DNA of 64,000 nucleotides from Neodidymelliopsis sp. IMI 364377 (GCA_027946375.1 JAPEUT010000012.1:1-64000), one strand, 5' to 3'; counted from the stretch's first letter, positions 1-11,161 are shown. The notes: a model not told the origin generated them from the letters alone. Numbers and translations: made by a program.

Positions 1-626
1 CCATCTGCCCCCTCAACCCCCGAACAATGGACCATCCCCCGCCTTGACATGCACATGATGTCCCGCTCCACCTTTCTCCCCGGCAACCCTCCTTGGCCTG
101 AAGCCGCCAAGTTCCCCACGACCATCGACTTTGATGTCCAGATGCCGGATTTCTCTGTCTCGTGCAAAGCACAGTGGGCAAATGGAACACTCCCGGATCC
201 CGACAATCTCACAGATTGTGCGTACAAAGATGGAGCGAGTGCAGCAAGGGTGAGTTTCGGGATGGAGGAGTGGAAAGGTCTAAGAGATAGGAGGAAAGAA
301 TTGAGTTTCTCTCTGAGACTGTTCAGGGTGGCAGAAGCTGTGTGAGTAATTCCATAGCCACATGATGTTTTCAAGGTCATCGAGCTAATGCAGTATTGCC
401 TAGTGGAAAGCAGACTATCGCAACGGCTGAGACGGCCATCACTGCAAACGATCCGAAGGAGCCATCGAGCTACCTTACTTGCCTTCAAGGTGCGCCGCTA
501 GACGGTCTGCGATGCCATCTTGGAGGCGCAATGAGTGTCCGGAACCCACTTGTACTCGATGCGCAGACCGGTGTGGAATTGGATACGAACGCACTTATTA
601 CTGCATCCCAACCAACGCGTACTTGA
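1..626 (+). CDS. Small secreted protein, AA1-like, 5'-partial
   Basis: The frame is open at the left edge, so the start and any signal peptide lie outside. Exons are 1..341 and 404..626; the 62-nt intron has a GTGAGT donor and a TAG acceptor and restores frame (the nearer CAG at 391-393 would run into a stop). The visible 187 residues have four cysteines (SCKAQW, DCAYKDG, LTCLQG, LRCHLGG) and a beta-rich pattern that recalls AA1-like (Alternaria allergen 1-like) small secreted proteins. That likeness rests on spacing and composition only, so the family call is tentative. If correct, the protein would act outside the cell; function in this family is mostly unknown. Confidence 0.5.
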
Positions 627-1177
627 GCCGAGGTATTGTGTGACTGGTTGCTTGGTGACTGGATAACGGAGTGGTAGTGGGGTTGGGCCATTGTTTGTTG
701 ACCTGCGTCGTCGCTAGGCGAGACCATTGTTGCTTTTTGTTTCCGCTGCATGGTGAGGTCACACGGCAGGTGCAGTGCGTGCATTAGACGGGACGTTGTG
801 TTTCAGCACCATTGATAGAACATCAACACTCAGTACTCGAATTGCTTTTCTGCAGCCGGACTGTACTTGAATGGTATTCTTTTTTCAGATGGTGTTGTCT
901 CTGTGCGCCAGCAAGTATTGTTTGTTCAGATCAGATTAGGTGGAATGGAAATTTAAACTCTGAGTGCAGTACGAGTATACTCTCGCCTTGTAACCATCCA
1001 AACCTAGTCACGATGCACGGCAGGTAGTTGCACTACTTCATGCAAGACAGTTCGAGTTTGTTTGTTTTCCAGTCTCCACAGCTACACATACGCCAGCTCG
1101 TTAACTTCTCTATGTTTCTATAGACTCCATCTGTAACATCGCTCGCTTTTCTCTTCCTCTGCTCCTTCCTTATCGAT
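627..1177. other. Intergenic, no gene seen
   Basis: Short overlapping frames on both strands without recognisable similarity or splice logic. The last 60 bases before the next ATG are pyrimidine-rich, as is usual near fungal transcription starts. Confidence 0.5.
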
Positions 1178-1773
1178 ATGCGCATCTCACTGTTTGCTTC
1201 CTTCTCTGTCATGTTTACCTCGAGTCACGTCTGGGCCATGTATGGAGTCAAAGTCAAGACCGAACGAGGGGAAAGCTATGAGATGCACAGTTTGGTAAGT
1301 ACTCTTCCCATCCTTTGTGGGAAACATGAATTAACACAATTGAAAAGGAGGAGGTCTCGCCTCGTTCGCCAGCACCATCGCCTACCCTTTTAGTCGACAC
1401 AGCCAACACCCCTTCCCCCTCACCTATACCCGCAACATCAACAGCATTCATCCCTGCCGTCCCAGCTGCTCCGGATGCGGCTTCGAGTACCTCCCCACCA
1501 CTTCTCTCCACCGCCGCAGTCGCAGCTCTGTGCACCGGTCTTGGTATTCTCTTCGTGCTAGTCGCATACGCACTACTTGAGTTTTGCTTCTTGCGTCAGC
1601 GCAGGCGAGACCGTGTACTGCGGCGTGCGGTGGAGGAAGTTGAACATGGATCTATCAGGAGTGGCGAGGGGATTGTGTTGGAGAGTAAAGTCGAGATTAT
1701 TGTGGGAGAGGAGGAGGTTTGGGAGGTGGAGAGTGGAAGGAAGGGAATGAGTTTGCCGAGGAGAGTGTGGTGA
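1178..1773 (+). CDS. Small single-pass membrane protein with signal peptide, unknown function
   Basis: Exons are 1178..1294 and 1348..1773, both in phase 0. The 53-nt intron has a GTAAGT donor and an AAG acceptor. The product is 180 aa. Residues 1-20 are a signal peptide (MRISLFASFSVMF start). Then come a short ectodomain, a Ser/Pro/Ala-rich linker (about residues 40-90), one hydrophobic membrane segment of about 21 residues (VAALCTGLGILFVLVAYALL), and a cytoplasmic tail that opens with a basic cluster (RQRRRDR) and is otherwise rich in Glu and Val. The topology resembles small cell-surface sensors or anchors, but no family is recognised. Splicing joins a signal peptide to a stop-transfer segment in one frame, which supports a real gene. 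Confidence 0.65.
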
Positions 1774-2695
1774 GCTGGGGAGAAGAGATGAATGGGTCAA
1801 AAGGAGTTTGAAGTTGTGTGGTGATGAAATATGGAGATGTGATGTTGGGTACTTTGGAAGTGGTGATGAATCATGTTGAACATGCATATAGCTGGGCTTT
1901 ATCTGTCAGTTGAGCAACGCACCTAGTGTTTGAAGTTGAAGTATGTATACATGTCTAATATCGTAAAACAAGGACTTGTTTGTTTCTCGACATCCTGAGC
2001 TCTATACAAGGAAGTGACTGCACTTCGAGAAACAGAGCTCAATAGGAGCAGAGCAAGACATTTCTAGATCATTTAAACCTTCTGAACAGACATACCTAGA
2101 TCTTGAGCTCGTTCTAAATATATCCCTATCACGTCCTACACCTCAGTCCTGGATATATTGTGGCTTCTACCGACTATCTATCTGCCTTCCCAATCTGATG
2201 CTGGCGTCGACGTTGTCAGATACCAACTTGCAGCACGTCATGCTCCTGGCTCATCACGAGAGCATGCATGCGAGAGCTGTCTGAGTCTGGAATCGGTCCT
2301 TCCACACAGCCAAGCTCCGCTTTCCCACCTCCTTCCTGTTCGGATCTGCCAAGGGCGCTCCGGGCCAATCGTGGCTTCCCCGCACACAAACACGCTAAAC
2401 TGCCAAGCAGGTACCAAGTCTCCTTGAGTAAATGAAACAACCACCCACATCACCGCATCCGCCTCCGATTTCCCTTAATTGCTCCTTCCCGGCGCTTGCA
2501 GCAGATCATCAGTATCTGGGGGGAAGTTTACACCTGCCTAATCGATGCCGTACTGTGATGTCCGCTTGATCGTGCGGGCGTTGATACACGATGGGCAGGT
2601 GGGTGATTGCACGGGGTAGGTAGCGATAGACATAAAAGCCAGGACATTTCGCGACCTCTGTCGCAGTAGCGCACATCTCAGCGCCATCGTCCAAG
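1774..2695. other. Intergenic, promoter of the carboxypeptidase
   Basis: No gene recognised. A TATA-like ATAAAA lies at about 2632-2637, roughly 60 bases upstream of the carboxypeptidase ATG. Confidence 0.4.
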
Positions 2696-4033
2696 ATGAA
2701 GTTCATTCTTACCTCTGCGTTGCTTGTTTCTTCCGCTTTTGCTTCGGTCGTCCCCAGAGACAATAAGAAGGTCGACTACAGTGGCTTTAAGCTTCTGCGC
2801 CTGGAGAACACCGAGGGTCTTGAGGCTAAGATTGAGGAGCTTTCGGCTCATGTCTTGAACCCTGGAAAGTCTTCTCAGCTCGATGTCGTTGTGTCGCCCG
2901 ATAATGTCGATGCGATAAGTTCGCTGGCGGAGAGCAAGGTCATTAATGATGATGTTGGTGCCATCTTAGCCGAAGAAGGCGAGATGAGCGTGTATGCTGG
3001 TCAGTTCAGGTCTGCATTTGAGATCTCAGCTTACTGACCCACGACAGTCCCTAGTGAGAGCTGGTTCACCGCCTACCATCCATACGCAGATCATCTCACA
3101 TTTCTGAAAGACCTCCAAGCCGGTTACACTGGCAACTCCGAAATTGTCACCTCCGGATCCTCGGTGCAAGGACGTGTCATCACTGGTATCCACATCTGGG
3201 GATCTGGTGGTAAAGGATCAAAGCCCGCCGTACTCATCCATGGCACTGTTCATGCTCGTGAATGGATTACCACTATGACCACAGAGTACTTTGCCTGGCA
3301 GCTGCTCACGAAGTACGCTTCGGATGCGAACATTAAGGCTGTTGTTGACAAATTCGACTTCTACATCATGCCGATTGTCAACCCTGATGGCTTTGTGTAC
3401 TCCCAGACTACCGATCGCCTGTGGCGTAAGAACCGTAAGACTGTCAGCGGAAACAGCTGTGTCGGCACTGATATTAACCGCAACTGGCCCTACAAGTGGG
3501 AGCTTACCAACGGCGCCAGCACCAACCCTTGCGCCGAGACTTACAAGGGCCAGGCTGCTGGTGATACTCCTGAGAACCGCGGTCTTGTTGCTCAGGTTCA
3601 GTCTTTGAAGAACTCACGTGGTATCCGTCTGTACCTTGACGTTCACTCGTACGGACAGTACATCCTGTGGTAAGTCATATGCGGCGACACGACTGTCGTG
3701 ATTAGTACCTAACATAGATCTAGGCCATACGGCTATGACTGCAGCCTCCGCGCTGAGAACGATGCTCAACACCGCACTCTGGCAACCAACGCCGCATCTG
3801 CTATCCGCGCTGTTTCAGGTACTGCTTACACTATTGGTCCCAGCTGCTCGACCTTGTACGCCACCACTGGCTCGTCCACTGACTACACCGACGTGACTGG
3901 TAACGCAACCTACTCTTACACATACGAGCTCCGGGACAAAGGCACGTACGGTTTCAGTCTGCCAGCAAACCAGATTCAGCCTACTGTTCGGGAGACATGG
4001 GCTGGTGTTCTCAGCATGTTCAAGGCTGCTTGA
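2696..4033 (+). CDS. Secreted zinc carboxypeptidase, M14A family
   Basis: Exons are 2696..2999, 3048..3669 and 3724..4033, giving 411 aa; introns are 48 and 54 nt. Residues 1-17 are a signal peptide, and residues to about 110 form the activation propeptide (ending near VPSESWF). The catalytic domain shows HGTVHAREW (zinc ligands His and Glu of HxxE), NPDGF, the substrate-binding INRNW (Asn-Arg), DVHSYGQ (third zinc ligand His) and the general-base Glu in YTYELRD. All key residues are present, so the enzyme should be active. Members of this family are secreted as zymogens and remove C-terminal hydrophobic residues from peptides outside the cell. Length and domain order are typical of fungal metallocarboxypeptidase A. 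Confidence 0.93.
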
Positions 4034-4368
4034 GTTTTGGAAACCTATGGTAGATCAGAGCCAAGATCACTCTTGTAGATAGTAATCAATGAATACTATT
4101 TTTACTTTATGTTTCTTATCGATACACACTTATCTCTCGGATCAAGACAGAGGTTTTGGAAACTGTAGACAACAATGTGGGGGAGAGTAAGGGGGGCCGT
4201 ATCCGCCGGACCCACTCCTGGAAAATTCTCCAACCCTCACATCGGAATGCTTCCCAGCTAGTTTCACTGACCGTACCAGTGAGAGATGCTGTCAAGATGT
4301 CATACTGCGATATGTAACGAACAAATGCAATGTCTTTCATCAAATCAGGTGTAACACAATTCACTTCC
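4034..4368. other. Intergenic, no gene seen
   Basis: 3' flank of the carboxypeptidase gene, with no recognisable coding signal. Confidence 0.4.
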
Positions 4369-4386
4369 GCATCGGTGGTTTAGTGG
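4369..4386 (+). repeat. tRNA-Gly 5' fragment (18 nt)
   Basis: The 18 bases GCATCGGTGGTTTAGTGG match exactly the first 18 bases of the intact tRNA-Gly gene at 11074. They cover the acceptor 5' strand and the D-arm/A-box. Downstream sequence diverges at once and contains no T-arm or CCGATGC acceptor partner, so this is not a complete tRNA. It could be a tRNA-derived (SINE-like) element head or an insertion footprint. Confidence 0.6.
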
Positions 4387-5393
4387 AACTACTGACCGCT
4401 CCGGCTATATAGAGAGTTTCTCTTGCCCTGTTGTATTGTGTTTTGTTGTCTCGTTTTTGAAATTCCAATTTACATTTCCGCTTTGTGGCGCGGACGGATA
4501 ATGGTACGGCAGCACAAAGTCAGACTACGACATCTCGATTTCGGAAAACCAAGAGGAATTGCAGGACATTGAACGCTGATCTTGCTATCGCTTTTCACCT
4601 ATGGGCAGCAAGGATAGGGGATCATGACTCCACCAATCAGACCCAGGGCCGCCTACGGGGTTCATGCGCTGTCTTGATGCCAGCCCCAGAGCCCTGCATT
4701 CAAACCTAGCCTCGCTATCTTGACCTTTTTCTTTCTTTGCTATCAGGGCCTGAGAACAGAGCCCACGCTAACATGATGAGTCTTGACAATATCATAGCCT
4801 TAGCTAATAGCGAAGGTCTTAGGCAAGTTCTTAAAGATGATCTCCTACAACACAGTAAAGAGATTACAGAGCAACTACTTAAGAATTAGAGAAATTAAGA
4901 ATATTGCCTTGAAATTTAATGGCAGCAATTAACGACTTTATGTTCGCTAGCTGGATCCTGAGCTCTCCAGGTTAAGAGGTCTAGCAAGCTGCAAGCAGCG
5001 CCTCTCAAGACTAACATTCTAAAAGGTTAGATAGAATTTTTTATAGACTTTAGTTCAAAATACGCGTAAGCTAGACTTGATAATAGTGTTACCATTAAAT
5101 ACTTATAATGTACCTTATAGTTGAGCAAACTGCTTACCTAAGCAAGCTGCTCACTTTTACCAAGACTATACTTAACTTTACACAACTTGTAATAGCTTGG
5201 ATATGATTTGGTTTGCCATCTCAGGCCGCTGGTGTTGCGCTTACCACTCTTGGTCACAACGTAGCAACAGGAATCCTTATCGCTTCAGGTGTCTGGGATG
5301 TAACACTGTTGCTTGCGGTCTTTGTATGAAAAACTCAAAATGAGGGGACGTGCTTAAGTAGAAAGGAAGCCATAGCAGAAAAGCTGTATATGA
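4387..5393. other. AT-rich remnant DNA, probably RIP-mutated
   Basis: From about 4780 to 5210 the sequence becomes AT-rich with many TAA, TTA, CTTA and TAGC words and stops in every frame, unlike flanking DNA. This is how RIP-degraded transposon remnants look in filamentous ascomycetes. No transposase motif survives. The stretch 4400-4760 has normal composition and no recognised gene. Confidence 0.5.
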
Positions 5394-6191
5394 CTTGTCT
5401 TCAGAGATTATGAATATTCTCTTGCAGCCTCGCCGCCGCTGGAGAAGGTTCGCGCACTGCCGAAGACGTCTGGCAGGTACGACGGCAACGCAAGCACTGC
5501 TCAAGAGTTGTTTAAGCAACACGCTTGGTTTGGTGGACAATTGTTCCCACGACCAGTGAGTAAGCGTTTGTCAAAACGATTGCGGGTCGTGAACATGTCC
5601 AGCGACGAGTCAGATACCGTGTCGACAAAGGTACAGGTCTCATCTACGTCCAGTAAAGACACTCTAGCTAGAAAGGATGAGGCAGAAGATGCTTTAGCAC
5701 TCGTTTTTAGCGTAGCAGAGACAGGTAAGGGCACGTACTAGAGCAAATGTCTTCCATCTTCTGACCCACGCAGAACATTTCCTACGTATTCAAGCTCGAC
5801 AGGAGAATGCCAACACCAACTATTAACCACAAGCTGATCAGATACAAGTTCCACCCCGCTGTCTAGGACTCGTAAGGCAGTGACATGTTCCCACAGCGAA
5901 GCACCGAGCCGCTCAGGTACTGTCGGTGATCAGACCATTCCTTTGGAAGACGCGCGCGCGGTACAGCAGCAATCCTTCACAGCTCCTTTGAAATCAACGA
6001 TTGGATCACCGGCAGTCCATCAAACACAGCAGCCCTCTCCTCCGCCGCTCCTGCCGCCGGGGACGATGCAGCCCAACGCCGAAGAAGATACTGAGGCTGA
6101 AGATGACGAAGACCTGGTTCGTCTTCAGCTAGAGGCTGTAGAGCTTAAGATCCAGCTTGCGAGGATTGGGAAGAAGAAAGCGAGGCCGTAG
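5394..6191 (+). pseudogene. Broken small gene of unknown family
   Basis: An open frame runs 5394..5724, with a plausible CAG acceptor at 5425-5427. An intron with a GTAAGG donor at 5725 and a CAG acceptor ending 5773 then joins in phase to a stretch reading EHFLRIQARQENANTNY. That stretch ends in TAA, the product expected from CAA by C-to-T change. A further frame, 5880..6191, carries a Pro/Gln-rich part, an acidic run and an amphipathic C-terminus (LQLEAVELKIQLARI followed by basic residues), but no splice restores it. The N-terminal part contains a basic RPVSKRLSKRLR block. The family is not recognised; it sits beside AT-rich remnant DNA, so a transposon-borne origin is possible. An unrecognised splice is the alternative to decay. 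Confidence 0.35.
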
Positions 6192-7276
6192 TGTAATCGG
6201 GTTGCGAGACGAGTAGGCGCCTATTTCGGTATATGAGTAAGTCGCGACTCGCACGACTTTGATTGGGTCATCTGCACGTCCACAGCTTATGTTGGGACGA
6301 CTCTGATTCTGGGTTCCCTGGGCGGCTGAGACGTCGATTACGTATTATTGGGCATTGGGATGGCATTGTGTCGTTGGCTATGCATGAACGTTCTATGTTA
6401 GCCCTAGAAAAGTTTTTCTTCTTGTGATACTTCCTACTATTATTCGTTATACTGTCTCCCCGTCATTTATTCCAGCCTTCTCAAGCGTAGAACTGGAGCC
6501 TAGACCGCTTGTAGCGTGTCAGTAGAACCACACTGCTGCACAGCTGCCAGTCACCTGATCTGGGGTAGCGTACTCTGGAGTAAGGCGGAGCAGTCACTGT
6601 GGCGTCGATGCTGCTGACGTACGGTTAAGCACTCCACGCTCGAGACACCAAGATGCGATGGCTTTCTCGCATCTCTCGGCATAAGTCCGCAGTGAGTAAG
6701 AATTCACGTGTTGTTGCGCGAACCACCATCGTTGCTTCAGATCTAGATACGAACAGCGAGATTACCAGATCCGCAATTGCTCGTGCGAGCGACTGCACAA
6801 TGAATGGCACAACACCCTTGAATTATTGCATAGGTACCACGGTCCTGGGATAATGGGGCTTTTTGAGACCCTGGTCAGATATCTGGCCTAAACAGTTGGG
6901 GGAGCGAGTATTTGTTGCCCTGTGCATGGCTACCGATTGGCGCCCGTGCAGCTGGCTTACAAATGCGATAGCTTTGACATTCTGTTTATTGGGTTCTGGA
7001 CAGGCTATGGCTATGTTCTGATTCTGATTTCGCCTCCTGCTGATCTACAAGAGATTACCGGTACTGGCGATCGGAAACTCATCAACTAGCCTCAAAAACC
7101 TTACTGTCGCTGCGACTTAATGACATTGCTGCTATTAGCCTTCTGACGATTTTTGTGGGAATTTTCAGGTCATAACTTGATTGATGGGATAGACCTGCAA
7201 TTACAGAATTTTCGACTTGTATTGATAATTTTGACTCAAATCCCAATGCAGAGTCTTCGAAGACGAACAGACGAGC
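6192..7276. other. Intergenic, no gene seen
   Basis: Only short overlapping frames (about 60 aa) on both strands near 6625-6853, with no similarity recognised. The stretch 7130-7260 is AT-rich. Confidence 0.4.
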
Positions 7277-9067
7277 TTATTTGAAGAGACCTCTTGCTAC
7301 CCGCTGCGTATAGACATCAGACTGAGCGTCTAGTAGTGATTTGCGAACGTGGTGGGGTATACAATCTGTGGAGTCGAAGCTCGAGATGTTAGCAGTGGGT
7401 ACGTAGTACCGGATGAACTCGGCCATGTCGAAATTCATGTATGCCATAAATCCACCGTGTTCTCGTGAACCATTATTACTGAGCTCTAGTGACAGACCTA
7501 TGTCAGTAATTGTTTCCCAATCCTCCGACCCGCATCTGCCAATCATCTGAATTACCGTGTCAAAGAAATCGACATCATATCGCTCGTCTTCGGCATTCTC
7601 CTCGTACGTCTTGAGTATACTCATACACTTTAACCCCTTAAGGGTCTGCTTGCAAAGCGGCAGTACAATGCACAGAGGTTGGAAGTCGTAACTTACACCT
7701 ACAAGAATTGCAATGTGTATGTCATCCACGAGCTCAAGAATCAGATAGCCATGCACGCCGGTGGCAGCTCGTGGGTCGAATGAGAAAGAGGGCTCAAATG
7801 ATTTCCCGACCATGCCGGAAATTCTCTGCCATGATAGAAGTTTGGCGCATGGACCGCTGCGAGGGTGCTGATACGCTGCGCATACCATCTCAGCACTCGT
7901 CTTGAGGCTCACGGTCCATTCGCGATACTCATCAGCTAGTGTATGGATCTCCTGGAGGGGCTGCCGGAGTATTCTGACCATATCGGTTCCATAAGAGACA
8001 GATAGATAATGCATTGGTAACTGCGATTTGGAACTCCAATTAATTCCGTCCACGGAAACGCGCGTGACAGTGAGGATTCCAGACCTTGCCGGACATCTCT
8101 TGACAAAAATGACGTCAGGCTGGAGGACGCAAGCCCGAGGGTTATGCACTTCAAGCATATAGATGCATTCCAGCTCACGTGTAAGCAAACATGGAAAGAT
8201 CGCCACTTCCATGTCGATCCCAGTGTTGTTCAAGTTCCAGCCTTGGTTCATAGAGAGGATAGTTTTCTTGCTTTGGACCATTCTGGTGTACTCTGGTAAA
8301 GCCGAAAAGCACGACGGATCCGAGGCAAGCATGCCAAATGACTCCACTGCAGTGCCTTGCCACAGGAATATGCTCGCATCTGTACTTGTTCTCATGATCT
8401 CCTCCTGCAACCTGCGAAACGCTCTTGTGCCTTCTCCATAGAGAAGGGGCATGTCAATGCCAAACAACCCTAGAAGACAATACGCGCGGTCTTCTTCTCG
8501 AGTTGTTTGCCTTTTTGCTGACCATGAAAAAATGTCTGCAACACAGTACTTATTAAGATTAGGATCATGCAAAACCTTTTCTGGGATACCAGTAGTCATC
8601 TCAATCCTAGACGCTAGACCTTTCTTAGAGCCCATTGGTTTCCACTTATTATCAAAGAAATGGAGCTTTGGAGAAGCAAGCAACTCCTGAAGCGTCCAGC
8701 CTCGCATAAACCATGAGCTCTTGTCAAAGTCCTCCATAGTCGTGACGTCGTGTAGGTGAACATAACATATCTTTGCGCAGCGGTAGTAGGCGTACATGCT
8801 GTTAATGGCTTCGCTTAACTCTGCACTACTCTTCTTGTTGATGCAGCAGGTATCAACCTAAACGTACGCAAAGTGTCTCTTCCGTGCTTTCGTGCAAAAG
8901 TCCCTAATCTTCTTATAGCCGCTGCGATTCGAATGTGGATGTGGCTCTTCAAGTCCGCCGAAGGAAACCTCCTCGTCTTTCTTCCATCGGTGAGACAGAA
9001 TGGCGTAGCTCGGTACGTCGCTGTAATACTCTTCGAGCTTTAACGTCTTTGTATTGAGGAGCCACAT
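7277..9067 (-). pseudogene. HET-domain protein gene with one nonsense codon
   Basis: Reading from the ATG at 9067 gives a classical HET start (MWLLNTKTLKLEEY, then YAILSHRW) up to RHFAYV. There a TAG codon (8858-8860) stands where the family has Trp in YVWVDTCCI. The same frame continues without gap or shift through VDTCCINKKSS, RGWTLQELLA and FSWSAKRQTTREEDRAYCLL to LFGIDMPLLYGEG and the natural stop at 7277. Read through, the product would be about 596 aa. HET proteins trigger heterokaryon incompatibility and cell death in ascomycetes. TGG to TAG is a TpG-to-TpA change, compatible with RIP or a simple point mutation. No intron can remove the stop. Without readthrough, only a fragment starting at the next Met (8797) could be made. 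A sequencing error is the main alternative. Confidence 0.85.
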
Positions 9068-9741
9068 GTGGCTGGGCCGATTTGAATGATGCAAAGTAGT
9101 TCAGTGGAGTCGTATCACGATGATTCAGTCGCAGACCGATACGTGTCGTCTTCTGAGATGAGCCTGGATCCGTGCTTGCCAAGCCGACCCCACTACTTCC
9201 AATGACCTTCCTATTCCGCTTGGTGAAGGATTCGTAAGATATCAGCAGGGCCGTACGAGATGTTAGTATTAACTAGAATAGCACTACTAGGAGCTGTGTA
9301 GGTAAGAAGCTAGTAAGTAATTATATTAAGGTAATTAAATACCTATTATTAAGGATTAAAGTAGCCTTCTAACAAGTATGCATTTGTCCTATACCACAGA
9401 AGCAGAAAGATAGAGAAGAGAAGAGTATTGTTCCCTCCGTTTCAGATACAGCAAAGAATTGCTGAGCTATGCTTGGCAATTACCTGCAGGTCTTGTACGT
9501 ATTCTCATACACTTAGAGTTAGGCTGGCGAAAAGTGTTGGGATACCACAGTCTGCCCCTTTCTGGCCCGCACTAGTAATGGATGCTATCAGCAACGCAGC
9601 TATAGGCCGAAGCTGTTGTTGTAACATGACTATATCCTGAATCCACACAAGCGCTGCGTTGTCAACGGAACTACCTGTTCCTTTAAGCTATGTAATAAGA
9701 TTACCAGTGCTGGTAGAACTCGTGCGCACGATTAACCTCTA
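9068..9741. other. Intergenic with AT-rich tract
   Basis: The bases from about 9240 to 9400 are AT-rich with repeated TAGTA, TTAA and TAAG words, like the 4.8-5.2 kb tract. No gene recognised. Confidence 0.4.
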
Positions 9742-10089
9742 TCAACAAACCATGCTTTTAAGGAAGTTGTAAACGTATTCAACTATTCTGCTCTTTAGCA
9801 CCGCTGTCATCTCAAGAAAGACCACTCATAGACTCCAGACGTCGAACAATGTGTTCTGAGGCTCGTGTTCAGCCACCTCAGGCGCGTAATACCTCAGCGT
9901 TATTCCATTCACGATGCTAGCCGTTGTGCTGCCGTCTTTGCCTGTAAAGTTAAATGCTAGCTCAAAATCTGTATACAGGACATTTCCGCCATGCACCAAA
10001 ATGTTGCTAGGCTTGATATCTTTGTGCCGAATGTTTTGCTTGTGCAAGAACTCAAGCGCCCAAGCTAGACAGCCAAAGAAGGTACGCAA
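9742..10089 (-). pseudogene. Protein-kinase domain relic
   Basis: The minus-strand frame shows RTFFGCLAWALEFLH, the catalytic loop IRHKDIKPSNIL, a DFG motif changed to DFE (YTDFELAF), the APE region RYYAPEV and the subdomain IX piece FDVWSL. A TGA (9826-9828) follows exactly where the family has Gly (DVWSLGVVFLEM). The same frame continues VVFLEMTAVLKSRIVEY to a second stop at 9742. The N-lobe is missing: upstream of the visible start the frame meets TAA and loses similarity. This matches a fungal Ser/Thr kinase family of repeated accessory genes. It is 5'-truncated, has two disabling changes, and is certainly non-functional as a kinase. Confidence 0.85.
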
Positions 10090-11073
10090 CTCTTAGTGTC
10101 TGGCCGTGTCAGCACTTGCGAGGTAGGTAGACGGGTCCATGTCAGCGACGGACGTTTCGCACGAGGCTTTGTTGGTTGTAGTACTGGTTGTGTTGACAGT
10201 AGTGCATGCGGTGTGCATGCGGTGCGCATGCAGAACGACTCACCTACCAATCCTCAGCTGGTGGGCTGTGCTGCCGCCTGTAGGGGCATCGTCCTGTTGT
10301 GCAGCAAGAGTTCGTTGTTAACGGATCTTCACGTCTAATTACAACAGCTCCATCTGCATCAACGCATGATCTACACACATGGAAAGAAGGGGTTCAGAGC
10401 CTCAGGGGTGCGAGAAGAAGGTCCGGTCTGTACACAAAATCCCTCGTCTGACTTCACAGTCTTAGGGTACAGCCCTTAACCCCATGCTTCCGCCAAGACA
10501 TGGTGCAGCTATAGCTGGCGTCTACATGTTTGCACAGATTGGCATTCGCGTCGTTAGACAACACCACACGAGCGCCACGACGAATGCCTGCAGGTTGGCA
10601 ACAGCTAATGACCAAGTCAATTCCGATAGATTACGTGACCAGACCATGCCAATGATGGCTGCGGCACAGTTATCGATCAACGCGCACTCTCAATCTTATC
10701 GACAGAAAATGAGCAACAGTTTATCACAAATGCGACCTGCGTGACCAGGAATTGTGTTGTAAAGGACCAGACGCAGAGCGGCAAAGGCACGCTCCAACTT
10801 GATGGCTGGTAGCCATGGGCAGGTTCCGCTTTCGGGGATCTAGCAGCGCAGACACACAATACCTCAAGAGTTTCAAAATTCAATCAAAATCTCGATTTGC
10901 ACATCCTCAGTAATAAAAGCACAGAGCTACCCTACAAATAGCATCACCAACAAGAGTTGGCTAAGGTTCAAGAGCGGCGCCTTGATATCAGAAGAGGGCA
11001 GCAAGCTGTGATTAACAATCCTGTATAATAATGTTTTTAGAACACTTCCTATTATATAATGAGTATGTACATG
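10090..11073. other. Intergenic, no gene seen
   Basis: A short GT-rich, GCATGC-repeating stretch lies at 10190-10235. An unassigned 86-aa frame at 10484..10744 (+) shows no family signature. Confidence 0.4.
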
Positions 11074-11161
11074 GCATCGGTGGTTTAGTGGTAAAATTAG
11101 CCGTTGCCATCCTTCACAGGACAGTTTCGGCTAGCCCCGGGTTCGATTCCCGGCCGATGCA
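11074..11161 (+). tRNA. tRNA-Gly(GCC) with a 17-nt intron
   Basis: Acceptor arms GCATCGG (11074-11080) and CCGATGC (11154-11160) pair fully, followed by discriminator A. The D-arm is GTTT/AAAT. The anticodon stem AGCCG/CGGCT closes the loop TTGCCA-T with anticodon GCC at 11106-11108. The T-arm is CCGGG TTCGATT CCCGG. A 17-nt intron (11110-11126) sits between positions 37 and 38, the standard place for nuclear tRNA introns. Internal A-box (TGGTTTAGTGG) and B-box (GGTTCGATTCC) are intact. Confidence 0.95.

Noticed and set aside
10484..10744. 86-aa plus-strand frame
   Set aside because: No recognisable family, no signal peptide and no intron logic; left uncalled.
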